From Phymorhynchus buccinoides (lineage: Eukaryota; Mollusca; Gastropoda; Neogastropoda; Raphitomidae): a stretch of DNA of 64,000 nt. The stretch lies in NCBI GenBank assembly GCA_017654935.2, contig CM065701.1:2120860-2184859 (forward strand), read 5' to 3'. This document shows positions 26,308-36,522 of this stretch, piece by piece. The notes under the pieces were generated by a model. That model was not told the origin of the DNA. It did not search any database and saw nothing but the letters and a program-made list of their open reading frames with translations. How positions within the stretch are numbered: position 1 is the stretch's first letter; every line of letters starts with the position of its first letter. The position numbers were made by a program, and so were the translations under genes.

Positions 26308-27393
26308 ATGGAGGACTCCAATCCAATGGTGTCAACTTCACTTTTTTCCAACAGCTGGAATGATTCTACTGTAGCAGATATGACTACTACTACTGGCACA
26401 GAAGAATTACTGTATTTGCTGTCTTCTATTCAAAAAGGGATACAACAAATATATCCTCCTGTTCTTCTCGTCTTTGGAACTTTTGGAAACGTCATGATCC
26501 TGATCATCACGTGGAGAATGAGGTCAGCGGAATCAGCCTTCAACATCTACTTCACTACTATTGCTGTTCTGGATTTGATTAGCCTTTATACAGTTGTGCT
26601 TGGACTGTGGTTGAGGCACACTTTTGGCATACTAATTGAAGCTGTTCATGATGTTGGTTGTAAAATCTATGTCTGGCTGTACACAGGAGGCGGCACAATC
26701 AGTACTTGGTGTCTCGTCTGTATGACTGTACACAGAGCAATGTCTGTGGTGTGGCCACATCGTGTTAACGTACTATGTACACGGCGAACTGTTCTTCTGC
26801 TGATTGCAGGAATCACTGTCTTCTTTGCTGCACTGTATTCACACTACCTATATGGATCTACCCTAATATATAGGGCAAAGACAAAACAGTACGTCTGTAT
26901 AATTTTTAACGACGAACATTACTTATATTTTTCTGACAAAATCTTTTCTTACATAGAGCTTTCTCTTTACTCTGTTCTACCATTCATATTCCTAGTCATA
27001 TCTAACAGCATTTTGGTTTGGAAACTGAAGACATCACTTAAAGAAGCCAGTAAACAACTTGCCCAAGGAAAGTCTGAACAAATTCAGGCTCGTGAGAAAG
27101 CAACCAGGTCTGTGACCTTGACCGTTATGCTGGTGTCTATGATGTTTCTGGTTCTGACTCTGCCAAGCACGATCCAGTATGTTACATACTTTTTTCCATC
27201 AGCCTACGTGGGCCTATCAGAGTATGAACGCTTTCAATTAGGTCTTGTAGGAGCTGTAACCGATAACCTTATCAACACGAACGTAGCCATCAATTTCTAC
27301 CTGTACTGTCTGACTGGTAGACGGTTTAGGGAGGAGTTCCTCAAGGTGCTGTGTTGGTGGAGGGACAAACGACAGCGTGGTGCCTCAAAGTGA
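26308..27393 (+). CDS. Rhodopsin-class GPCR, paralog 1
   Basis: A 361-residue uninterrupted frame with a Ser/Thr/Asn-rich N-terminus bearing NDST, an Asn-glycosylation motif (residues 18-21). Seven hydrophobic segments follow. Recognisable class A positions are GNVMILI in TM1, AVLDL (Asp) in TM2, Cys before TM3 (VGCKIYVW) and a partner Cys in extracellular loop 2 (QYVCIIF). Unusual features are VHRAMSVVWP instead of the E/DRY motif, LTLPSTI instead of CWxP in TM6, and NVAINFYLY instead of NPxxY in TM7. The short C-tail FREEFLKVLCWWRDKRQRGAS is basic and ends at 27,393. It should act at the plasma membrane. A molluscan peptide-receptor-like orphan is the likely class; the ligand is unknown. 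The 46.1 kb gene is a close paralog in the same orientation. Confidence 0.85.
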   Translation: MEDSNPMVSTSLFSNSWNDSTVADMTTTTGTEELLYLLSSIQKGIQQIYPPVLLVFGTFGNVMILIITWRMRSAESAFNIYFTTIAVLDLISLYTVVLGLWLRHTFGILIEAVHDVGCKIYVWLYTGGGTISTWCLVCMTVHRAMSVVWPHRVNVLCTRRTVLLLIAGITVFFAALYSHYLYGSTLIYRAKTKQYVCIIFNDEHYLYFSDKIFSYIELSLYSVLPFIFLVISNSILVWKLKTSLKEASKQLAQGKSEQIQAREKATRSVTLTVMLVSMMFLVLTLPSTIQYVTYFFPSAYVGLSEYERFQLGLVGAVTDNLINTNVAINFYLYCLTGRRFREEFLKVLCWWRDKRQRGASK

Positions 27394-27479
27394 GGACAGG
27401 TGTTCAGGGAGGAGTTCCTCAAGGTGCTGTGTTGGTGGAGGGACAAACGACAACGTGGTGCCTCAAAGTGAGGACAGAT
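27324..27479 (+). repeat. 78-bp repeat derived from the GPCR 1 tail, 2 copies
   Basis: The segment coding for the C-tail and stop (gtttagggaggagttcctca and onward) is directly repeated once at 27,402, period 78. The second copy lies in the 3' UTR and ends in the shared flank cacctgacacgtccact. The same unit is expanded eightfold in paralog 2. Confidence 0.9.
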
Positions 27480-27693
27480 GTCCTGGGCCACCTGACACGT
27501 CCACTGCAGGCCTCTGTTTTCTTTGCAAAGAACACTGTAGGACTATAAGAACCCAGCAACATAATCGCTACAACAGATAATTTAGAACATCTGAAAATGT
27601 ATGTGTGCATTTGCATCAGAATCAGAATCAATGTTATTGTCTTTACAATCGTCACATGGTTTCACATGACACCAACAAGATAATAATAATAAT

Positions 27694-27736
<43 letters not shown>

Positions 27737-28149
27737 TTCATGTAAACAACATTTTCGTGGAATTATCGTTTTTGTGTGATTAAGGCAACGGTGTATATAT
27801 TTTAAATATTATATACACAAGAAAATAAAGAACACAAACGCCCATATTCTAGTTTGCAGCGAATTTTCAAGTGTCTTCCACACTTTTCTTCAGACCCTGT
27901 TGTAACACAAATATTATATATATTACACCCAATCTGTGAAACCGTCAATTTCATTAAATGGGCAACCAGTTTGAAATGGCCAAATCTTGTGCACAAGAAA
28001 ATATATTTCGTTATTTGTTTGACTTCTTCTTGTGTTTATTTTATTCTGTTTTATTTAAAATTTTAACCTTTCCTATGATGTGTCCATCTATGTAATGATT
28101 TGTGTATTCATGATCATCTTCCCAATTATGTAACGTCTTGTTAATTTTT
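27480..28149. other. GPCR 3' flank with retroposon remnants
   Basis: Contains a short cagaat tandem followed by caatgttattgtctttac (27,615-27,650), which looks like a minus-strand retroposon end. (AAT)n occupies 27,680-27,735. A fragment of the 11.9 kb inverted-repeat family lies at 27,930-27,990. No further exon was recognised. Confidence 0.5.
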
Positions 28150-28620
28150 TTGAGGACTTTGTCAAACATGCTGCTACCATCATGGACATGTTCCTCAGCC
28201 GTGGGTACAAGTTCAGCCACTTACAGCAGGTACTAGTAAGGGCACAGGGTCTCCCCAGAGCTGAGGTACTGACCTACAGGGCCAAACCCGTCAACACCAG
28301 GGTCCCCTTTGTCATCACATATCCCCCCGACCACCACCACCACCACCACCATCACCACCACTTACAGCAGGCACTAGCAAGGGCACGGGGTCTCCCCAGA
28401 GCTGAGGTACTGACCTACAGGGCCAAACCCTTCAACACTAGGGTCTCCTTTGTCATCACACATCACCCCCCCCCCTACCACCACCACCACTTACAACAGG
28501 TACTAGCAAGGGCACGGGGTCTCCCCAGGGCTGCGGTACTGACCTACAGGGCCAAACCCGTCAACACCAGGGTCCCCTTTGTCACCACACATCACCCCCC
28601 ACCACCATCACCCCCCACCA
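28150..28620 (+). pseudogene. Retroelement RT-associated fragment in three tandem copies
   Basis: The frame reads KHAATIMDMFLSRGYKFSHL, then a segment QQVLVRAQGLPRAEVLTYRA repeated three times (starts near 28,219, 28,361 and 28,489). The copies are separated by (CCA)n, which gives His/Pro runs. The RGY ... L..V..RA ... LPRAEVL ... FV pattern resembles the C-terminal region of Penelope-like or related reverse transcriptases. That assignment is from general resemblance only. Confidence 0.5.
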
Positions 28621-28665
28621 CCACTTATGAGTATTATACATGCACAACAACATCCCCACATACAC

Positions 28666-29044
<379 letters not shown>

Positions 29045-29324
29045 CTGTTTAATTAAGACACGAGTATGTCAAAACAATGTATAAAACAATAATATAAAAT
29101 AAAAAAGGAAAATATTATATAAAATGATAATTAAGTAATTAAAAGATTACAACGCAATATTGAAATACATACAATGATTAACACAAAGGAATATAAATGA
29201 AAACGATATAAAAATTACTATAAAGAGGCAGAACATTTATTTTAGTTAACAAATTCAGTTACTTCCCATTTACTTCCATAATTATATTTTCATGACCACC
29301 TTGCTCAGACACACACACACCCAT

Positions 29325-30203
29325 GCACACAGGATTCATTCCATGAAGGAAACATACATGCACACAAGGTTCATTCCAGTAAGGAAACATACATGCACAC
29401 AAGATTCATTCCAGTAAGGAAACATACATGCACACAAGATTCATTCCATTAAGGAAACACACATGCACACAAGATTCATTCCATTAAGGAAACACACATG
29501 CACACAAGATTAATTCCATTAAGGAAACACACATGCACACAGGATTCATTCCATTAAGGAAACATACATGCACACAGGATTCATTCCATTAAGGAAACAT
29601 ACATGCACACAAGATTCATTCCATTAAGGAAACATACATGCACACAGGATTCATTCCAGTAAGGAAACATACATGCACACAAGATTCATTCCATTAAGGA
29701 AACATACATGCACACAGGATTCATTCCATTAAGGAAACATACATGCACACAGGATTAATTCCATTAAGGAAACATACATGCACACAATGTTCATTCCATT
29801 AAGGAAACATACATGCACACAAGATTCATTCCATTAAGGAAACATACATGCACACAAGGTTCATTCCATTAAGGAAACATTGCACACAGGATTCCCAGTA
29901 AGGAAACATACATGCACACAGGATTCATTCCAGTAAGGAAACATACATGCACACAAGATTCATTCCAGTAAGGAAACATACATGCACACAGGATTAATTC
30001 CATTAAGGAAACATACATGCACACAATGTTCATTCCATTAAGGAAACATACATGCACACAAGGTTCATTCCATTAAGGAAACATACATGCACACAAGGTT
30101 CATTCCATTAAGGAAACATACATGCACACAGGATTCATTCCAGTAAGGAAACATACATGCACACAAGATTCATTCCAGTAAGGAAACATACATGCACACA
30201 CAG
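29325..30203. repeat. 35-bp minisatellite, about 25 copies
   Basis: A unit built on aaggaaacatacatgcacac plus aagattcattccatt repeats with a 35-base period. Variants are agatt/ggatt/aggtt and ccatt/ccagt, and one copy near 29,878 is shortened. The array ends about 35 bases before the next microsatellite. Confidence 0.95.
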
Positions 30204-30236
30204 ACTTCAAGGTTCTCCTAGGATGCACACGTACAG

Positions 30237-30237
<1 letters not shown>

Positions 30238-30319
<82 letters not shown>

Positions 30320-30336
30320 CTCTTACACATATACTT

Positions 30337-30416
<80 letters not shown>

Positions 30417-30425
30417 GCACGCACG

Positions 30426-30466
<41 letters not shown>

Positions 30467-30521
30467 ACACACACATGCACACACACACACACACACGCAC
30501 ACGCGCACGCACGCACGCGCG

Positions 30522-30592
<71 letters not shown>
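30238..30592. repeat. Compound (CA)n microsatellite
   Basis: (CA)n, a short (CT)n stretch at 30,342-30,360, (CA)n again, (CGCA)n variants and (CA)n. It directly abuts the degraded leftmost gene of the virus-like element, so it may have eroded that end. Confidence 0.95.
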
Positions 30593-30594
<2 letters not shown>

Positions 30595-30599
30595 ATTCG

Positions 30600-31096
30600 T
30601 TGCCCCACTTTCTCTTGCTGTCTGGGAGTTAAGTTCGGTGGTTGTTCTACATCACCCCACTCCATATCACCTTCTCCCCTCCCCCCTCCCATTTCACTGT
30701 GCACGTGCTGGCAGTCATCGGTTGACACCATATCAGTTCTAAACCCTAACATTTTTGTTAGTTCTCCTGCGAAGTAGTAACCTACTCTCTCTTGCTCTTT
30801 GAAGATTAACGTTACTTTTAAATTTCCCTCATTAAGTTTTAAAGTAATGTCATAATCGCTTAAAATGTCTTTTAATGAACAAAAACCGTAATAACCGTAT
30901 GGTATAGTTAGTTCGCTTATCGGTTGTCCTCTGTCATCAATTTTTCTTATCCAATTGTTCTTTAAGGATTCGCTTATGTTAATCCATTTGACTTTGTAAT
31001 AAATTTAATGGAGCGCTACTTTTAGAGAACCATGATTTTCAATAGGACGTTGTAAAAGTATTGGCTCATCTTGATCAGTTATATAAATAAACATTT
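30600..31096 (-). pseudogene. Degraded leftmost gene, possibly a capsid vertex or fibre-type protein
   Basis: A start at 31,096 gives a 28-codon frame beginning MFIYITDQDEPILLQRP. The frame then shifts near 31,010 and continues through SLKNNWIRKIDDRG, IPYGYYGFCSLKDIL and YYFAGELTKMLGFRTDM. Alternating short strands with a Gly-Tyr-Tyr segment and an MLGF motif suggest a beta-rich structural protein. I recall such a gene in similar elements but cannot verify it. From about 30,650 down, the frame becomes Gly-rich and runs into the (CA)n array, so the C-terminus is lost. The start lies 17 bp from the divergent 366-residue gene. Confidence 0.5.
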
Positions 31097-31113
31097 TTAT
31101 TACGGATGTATAA

Positions 31114-32214
31114 ATGAATGCTTTTAAATATAACAAAGACGTTAAATATTCAGTTGGATCATATAACCCTAAAACTATAGCTGTTGACGGTTTAGTTGTT
31201 GCAGTGGGAGTTGATACCTTTAAGGTTAAGGTCAGTAATCCATTAAACCATTATTTAAATCCTAGCATCAAACATGATAACATCGCAAAGGCATGGTTTA
31301 GTCATCCAATGCAGTTTTATCAAAACCAGTTAAACTTTGCTGTGTTTTGTGCAACAACAGGGTGTGGTGTTTCTTTCACTGATCACTTAAATCATCCTGA
31401 TCTCATGGTAAAAGCAGTTTACAGATTTCATTTTTATTACACATTCAGGCGTATTTTATCTGAACTGCAGGCGCCATTACCGAATGATTCAACTTTTAAT
31501 CCGTTCAACAACAGAATTAACATGAAGGCCTTTGAACGGATTTGTAATGAGTTTAACATTAACTTGAATACAGACTTTAGACAAAAGTTAGATCGTAATC
31601 ATGGTTTGGGTACACTTTATTATTGGGGCGTGCACAGAAAGTATAACTATGATTGGAATCCTCCTTACACGTCTTTTTCTTCAGGTACGACCGTTCATCT
31701 GGGATCTATTCAACAAAAACATAAAAACGTGTGGACTACATTTATTCTTGATACTTCTGAAGGACTGACAAAGGCGGGAATAGAACGAGTAAATGATTCT
31801 ATTCGTACTTACGTGTGGTGTTTGCTGGGATCTCAAGCGCAAGTGAGGTCTGAGATAATGGATCCTTCAACTGGGTTTGATGCGCAGAAACAGTATTTAG
31901 CTAATTTAGAAGATGCAATCAATTCTACAGTTGACCTCCCAGCTAGCATTAAAAGGTATCAAGACGTTTTAAGATTCGCAAGATCGAAGGTAGACTTTGC
32001 TGTCAGTAGTGGATTATACATGCTGCCCTCTGATCTCAGACTTCAAATAGGAACAATTGTAAACTATAACAACGAAATCCTTATAGCCGGAGATAACCAA
32101 GCAGTTGGTAAAAACAAAGAAATAAATTCTACATTGTCAATCATACAAAGAATACACCATCCAATCCCTGACAGTCAAAAAAAGAATATTAACTTAACGA
32201 ATTCAACGAACTGA
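31114..32214 (+). CDS. Element structural-type protein, 366 residues
   Basis: An intact frame starting MNAFKYNKDV, with a good AT-rich upstream region shared with the divergent neighbour. It has no signal peptide or membrane segment. Features are SVGSYNPKTIAVDG near residues 13-26, CATTGCGVSFTDHLNH at 79-94, and a helical second half with NDSIRTYVWCLLGSQAQ and PASIKRYQDVLRFARSKVDF. The size and position beside capsid genes suggest a minor capsid or virion component. It resembles uncharacterised proteins I associate with cnidarian genomes, unverified. It is the best-preserved gene of the element besides the capsid-like gene. It ends 69 bp before the convergent coiled-coil gene. Confidence 0.65.
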   Translation: MNAFKYNKDVKYSVGSYNPKTIAVDGLVVAVGVDTFKVKVSNPLNHYLNPSIKHDNIAKAWFSHPMQFYQNQLNFAVFCATTGCGVSFTDHLNHPDLMVKAVYRFHFYYTFRRILSELQAPLPNDSTFNPFNNRINMKAFERICNEFNINLNTDFRQKLDRNHGLGTLYYWGVHRKYNYDWNPPYTSFSSGTTVHLGSIQQKHKNVWTTFILDTSEGLTKAGIERVNDSIRTYVWCLLGSQAQVRSEIMDPSTGFDAQKQYLANLEDAINSTVDLPASIKRYQDVLRFARSKVDFAVSSGLYMLPSDLRLQIGTIVNYNNEILIAGDNQAVGKNKEINSTLSIIQRIHHPIPDSQKKNINLTNSTN

Positions 32215-32283
32215 ACCTACAAAGCAGCCGACAGTCATGAAAACGAAAAGACAGCATTAGTTATTTTTCTAACTGCAGCTGGT

Positions 32284-33491
32284 CTAGTTTATTTTTATTT
32301 TACTAAAGAGTAATCCAACAACTAAAACTATTAATGTCCATAAGTGTTCAGCCATAAAACCGACTACTTTGCTTGCAGTAGAAAAAAGCCAACTGACAAT
32401 TCCACCTAATATACCGGGTAGTGCATCTAGAGCTTTTTCTCCTAATGTTTTTAATAGATTCGTTAAATGTTCCAGTTGTTTTTTAATCCAATTCGTATCT
32501 TTTGACGGTGAAGGTGGAGAAGGTGGAGAAGGTAATTGACCACCACCACCTGTTCCTGTTAAAGCAAACACTAAAGTAGAGATTGCAAACCCTAAAGCTG
32601 TCATAACGCTCGCAATCGTGACTCCTTGCTCTCTAAATAAAGTTTTTATTCTTTCAGCTAGCGTCGTGTTTTCGTATAACATTATTCGGGTGGTTTCTTT
32701 TATTCTGTTGAATTGTGTTCGCAATTGTTCGCGGTTAGTTGACAGTACTTCTAGTCTTGCCGCTCTCTCTTGTTGAAGGTCATTTAGTCTTTGTTGGATT
32801 CTGTCTTTCACGTCTTGTCCTAGGTTGTTGTCGTCCGCTTCAACTAATTTCTGTTTTTCTCTGTCAATGTGAGAATCAAGTTCGCTTAACTTTGCTACAT
32901 TATTTGTTAACTCGCCTCTGATAGATTTTAATGTTGAATTGAGCGCCATTAGTTCCCTCATAGGTAATGGTGAATCATGTAATGTTTTTACTTGGGTTTC
33001 TTCATCTTCTAAAATCATAAAACTAGTTTCCATTTCTATTATTTGGTCCGCAGTTGCGCTTAAGTCTTTAAGGGGAATTGATTGAAGTTGGGAATCAGTT
33101 GGTAGTCTTTGTAGTGTGTTTTGAAGTGTGGAAACAGCTTGTGTGCTTAGGTCTGGTTCTGGTTCGATGTTAAATCGTCTTTGATCACTAACACTGAGCC
33201 TTTGACGAATTGTACTCTTTTTTTTAAAAACTTTGTGGTGTTTCGTTTATCTGTAAGTTTGACTAGTTGACCATCTTTATCCTTCACAAATAAATGACCG
33301 TCTTTATATTCAAAGTCATTAGAATCAAAAACTTCAGGCGGTTCTTGTCCTATACTTTCATAAAACGATCTTACTTTACCTTCCATTAGTTCTTGTCTTA
33401 AAGTTGATTGATGACGAGATTGAATAGCTTCACTCATGTCATCTCCAGGTTCAAAGACGTCATAATCGTGGTCTGCTTCTATTCCTGCCAT
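32284..33491 (-). pseudogene. Coiled-coil protein with C-terminal membrane segments, frame-broken
   Basis: Two frames form one gene. The N-terminal frame (33,491 to about 33,220) starts MAGIEADHDYDVFEPGDD and is acidic. At an 8-base A run on the coding strand (33,219-33,226) the frame changes. The second frame runs on through an uninterrupted region into the 249-codon stretch ending at 32,284. That stretch has a long coiled coil (about residues 25-120, with SIRGELTNNVAKLSELDSHI), a hydrophobic segment (VTIASVMTALGFAISTLVFA), a Gly then Pro/Ser linker, an amphipathic region and a last membrane segment (LWTLIVLVVGLLF). A virion-membrane or scaffold role is conceivable; the function is unknown. 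The homopolymer break could be a sequencing error. Confidence 0.65.
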
Positions 33492-33537
33492 GTTTTTATT
33501 TATAATTATGTTTTTATTTTATTTCTAAAAAAAAGAG

Positions 33538-34824
33538 ATGTCACAATCATACGGAACAATTCTTGATCCATACAGACGGTTAAAAGAACCACTCGGTGTT
33601 AAAGGAACCAGGCAGAGTATCGTGATAAGTAATAATCCTTCAACTATCGATCAAAGACAAATATTATCAGTAAGATTTCCTAGTCTGGGATCTAATGAAG
33701 TAATTGTGCCAGGTACCGCACGTCTCGCATTTAAAATAGAACTGGAGTCAGCGACGGATCCGAATAGAACTTTAGTTGCTAATCTTGGTAGAGCGATCGT
33801 TAGTAAGATTACTATTAAACTTGAAGGGAGAGAGGTAATGTCTTTAGATAACGCAGATGTCTTTTTGAGTTATTGTGATTTATGGCTCACACAAAATGAA
33901 AGAAAAGATCGAACTTATCAAGGAATACAGGGAGATAATGGTATAAAACATAGAATTGATGCTGAAGACAAAAAAGATAGCAATCAAGATGCGTTGGTTG
34001 CACAAGTTTATGGTAATCGATTTTATATACCTCTTGACTTCGAGCTGTTAAACACGCACTCCCCGTATTATCAGGGTGCTTTACAAGATAGGCTTATGTA
34101 TGAATTAACTTTTAATGATTACAGTCGTGTTATCAGATCAGCGACAGATCCTGATGCAAAATATAGTATTTCAGACATCACATTAGAGTTTGATGTTGTT
34201 CGTCATCCAGAATTAGCTCGGTTGATCTCCCAACAATACCAGACAAGATTAGCAATATACTACAACAGAATTTTAAATCACAGTAAAATACCTAAAAACA
34301 AATCAGACACAATTTGGAACATCGATTTGAATGTATCAGCAAGGTCATTGAAAGGGATTTTGTTGCTGTTTGAGGAGTCCAAAAAACCCTTTAACAGATT
34401 AAGCGAGAAGTTTCATAATCCTAAAATAACTAAACTAACATGCACGATTGAAGGACAACCGAATCAGTTGTTAGCAAGCGGTCTTTTACCTTATCAGCAT
34501 TTTGATGAAATACGAAAACTGTTGGGTGGAGGTGGTCGGCAAAGAGACCCGGCGGCTGATTTAATTTGCAAAGACCTCCATCTTCATGATGTCAGACTTG
34601 AAGATTATTTATATTCGAAGTATGCGTTGTGGCTAGATCTTAGAACAACAGAAGATAACAAACTACATGGGAGTGGAAGAACAGTTGGTGATGGATCAGG
34701 AGGAATAAACATTCAAATCCACAAAGAAGTGGAAGAGAATAAGCAAATATTTATTTATGTTTATTTACTATGCGATGCTCAGCTGAACATTGAAGACAAC
34801 AGATTAAAAGATATCGTGTATTAA
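33538..34824 (+). CDS. Probable double jelly-roll major capsid protein, 428 residues
   Basis: An intact frame starting MSQSYGTILDPYRRLKEPLG. The sequence alternates short hydrophobic strands with polar loops throughout, has no signal peptide or membrane segment, and ends in IFIYVYLLCDAQLNIEDNR. Blocks that look conserved are PSTIDQRQILSVRFPSLG, VIVPGTARLAFKIEL, NRFYIPLDFELLN, LMYELTFNDYSRVI and KYALWLDLRTTEDNKLHGSG. The length is at the short end for Polinton-type capsids. The packaging ATPase starts 4 bp after the stop, a typical capsid-ATPase pairing. The upstream start is divergent from the coiled-coil gene with 46 bp between. The capsid assignment rests on layout and beta-rich character, not on a search. 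Confidence 0.65.
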   Translation: MSQSYGTILDPYRRLKEPLGVKGTRQSIVISNNPSTIDQRQILSVRFPSLGSNEVIVPGTARLAFKIELESATDPNRTLVANLGRAIVSKITIKLEGREVMSLDNADVFLSYCDLWLTQNERKDRTYQGIQGDNGIKHRIDAEDKKDSNQDALVAQVYGNRFYIPLDFELLNTHSPYYQGALQDRLMYELTFNDYSRVIRSATDPDAKYSISDITLEFDVVRHPELARLISQQYQTRLAIYYNRILNHSKIPKNKSDTIWNIDLNVSARSLKGILLLFEESKKPFNRLSEKFHNPKITKLTCTIEGQPNQLLASGLLPYQHFDEIRKLLGGGGRQRDPAADLICKDLHLHDVRLEDYLYSKYALWLDLRTTEDNKLHGSGRTVGDGSGGINIQIHKEVEENKQIFIYVYLLCDAQLNIEDNRLKDIVY

Positions 34825-34828
34825 AATA

Positions 34829-35374
34829 ATGGATTTGAAGACTAATTTAAATTTTTTTACAAAAGAACCTCATTGTGGTTTATTTTGCGGAATGACAGGC
34901 TGCGGAAAAACTGTGTTCGCTTTAGATTTAATACAAACGGTTTATCGTAATCATTTTGAACACATAGTAATTTTTTGTACTACTTTAGAATACAACAAAT
35001 CTTATAAAGAAAGAAAGTTCATTTGGACAGATGACGAAATCTATTTAGTCAATCCAAGTGATAAACTAAGCGAATGTTTAGAGTATTTTTATAAACTGTT
35101 TAAAGGAACACCAACTTTGTTTATCATTGATGACTGTTCGGCTGAAAGAGACATTGTCAAAAAAAGAAATAGTTTAGCAAAACTAGCATTCAGTGGTCGG
35201 CATGCAGGAATTAGCGTATGGATTTTAACGCAGAAGTATAATTCGGTTTTAAAAGACTTTAGAGAACAGTTAAAGACAGTTGTTTTGTTTTTTACTAAAG
35301 ACAAAAACAGCTTTGATGAGTGTCTTGATGAAAATGATGTTGTTGAATCAAAAGAAGACACACCCAAAAATTAA
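34829..35374 (+). CDS. Packaging ATPase (FtsK/HerA-A32 type), C-terminus frame-broken
   Basis: A 181-codon frame. The Walker A motif GMTGCGKT is at residues 21-28, followed by a helix and strand (HIVIFCTTL). The Walker B motif TLFIIDDC is near 96-103, LTQ (sensor-like) near 133-135 and an Arg in KDFREQ near 145. Such ATPases drive viral DNA into preformed capsids. The listed frame stops right after an A-run near 35,368. Coding-like sequence ending in basic and Leu-rich residues continues in another frame to a stop near 35,450, so the extreme C-terminus is displaced by a single-base change. It is otherwise well preserved. Confidence 0.8.
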   Translation: MDLKTNLNFFTKEPHCGLFCGMTGCGKTVFALDLIQTVYRNHFEHIVIFCTTLEYNKSYKERKFIWTDDEIYLVNPSDKLSECLEYFYKLFKGTPTLFIIDDCSAERDIVKKRNSLAKLAFSGRHAGISVWILTQKYNSVLKDFREQLKTVVLFFTKDKNSFDECLDENDVVESKEDTPKN

Positions 35375-35539
35375 ACAAAAGCTAAGAAAAGATAAATTTT
35401 GTAAACTAGTATTAAAGACAGATTTTCCTAGTCAGTACAAATGCTTATGAAAGCAAAAAAAAAGAAGTGTCTATAAGGACTTTTTTTTTGGAATTGTTGT
35501 TAAAAGTCTAACAAATTTATCTTCGATTTTTTAGATTAA

Positions 35540-36515
35540 TCAAATAATAGGAACTGTATCTGGTGGGATTATCTGCAGTTCTTCTTTAACAAATGCTCTT
35601 TTTGGAGTAGGTCGTGCCATATGGTTTGTCGTATCAGTTTCTCTTAAATAATACACGGGAGGATTCATTTCTATTATTCTTTTTATTTCGTACGGATCAA
35701 TGCTCCAAATTGGGTCTGTTGCTCTTATGCGAGTGTCTCCTTCTGCTTCTCCAGGTGCATAAAGAAATCTTACTTTTACTCCAAATGGTATTAGTTGTTT
35801 TGTAATTGAATGTTGAATTGGCAAGTCAATTGTTTTCTTCTGTATTGCTTTTACTGGTCGGAGTCCAATGACCTTAGATTCTTCGTTATTCATGACACGC
35901 AGAATGGAGGGTAGTCTTCTAACCCATTCAGTGTTTCTAGTTGAATCAAGGAGTTCTCTATGGTATTGATAAGAAAAAAGTCTTTCTGCCAATTGTTTGT
36001 TAAAGTTTTCAACTAAGGCCTGAGATCTATGGTTTCCAGGAATACCCCTTTTAATAACGACTTTGTGTTTTAACAGTTAGCTGATTGAATTGTCCTTTAA
36101 ATTCTTTTCCTTCATCAACTTGAATTAAACGAGGATAGGTTAATGGACCGCGTCTATAGATTTCTTGTAAAGCCACAGAGACTGAAGTAGCACTTTTATC
36201 AGTCAATGGTTCAGCATCTTTATATCTTGAAGAGATGTCAACAACTGTAAGCGCGTATTTAAATATTTTTCTTCTGATTAAATCATGAGGGAGGTATAGA
36301 AGATCCATTTGATGAGTGTCATTTGGTGTTGTGTTAACAAAGTGCGGTCTTTTAATTCTTTTAGGTGCTGGTAAATAGATTTGCCAAATAGCTTGTTTAG
36401 ATAGCCATTCTTTTGCCATTTGTTCAGTGACTCCTGCAGCTTGATTTAATTTTTGAATAGCAGTTAAACCTTTCCAATAACCTTTCGGTGAATAATAAAT
36501 TTTAGACATGTTCAT
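35540..36515 (-). pseudogene. Retroviral-type integrase, one frame break
   Basis: The N-terminal frame (36,515 to 36,051) has a helical start (YYSPKGYWKGLTAIQKL), then catalytic Asp 71 in HQMDLLYL and Asp 134 in LIQVDEGKEF. The frame breaks at a T-run on the plus strand (36,066-36,073). The expected Glu lies in the next frame in the context RSQALVE, about 35 residues after the second Asp, so the DD35E triad is complete across the break. The second frame (to 35,540) holds the C-terminal domain, with RLPSILRVMNNEESKVIGLRP and RFLYAPGEAEGDTRIRATDP. Role: insertion of the element into host DNA. It converges on the ATPase gene with less than 100 bp between. Confidence 0.85.
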
Positions 36516-36522
36516 TTTAATA

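Noticed and set aside
29325..30203. CRISPR-like regular repeats (also at 63.5-64.0 and 52.6 kb)
   Set aside because: Units are directly contiguous with no unique spacers and the genome is eukaryotic; these are minisatellites.
30100..30777. Cys/Val- and His/Thr-rich frames
   Set aside because: Translation of (CA)n microsatellite; only the far right end of one frame belongs to the degraded element gene.
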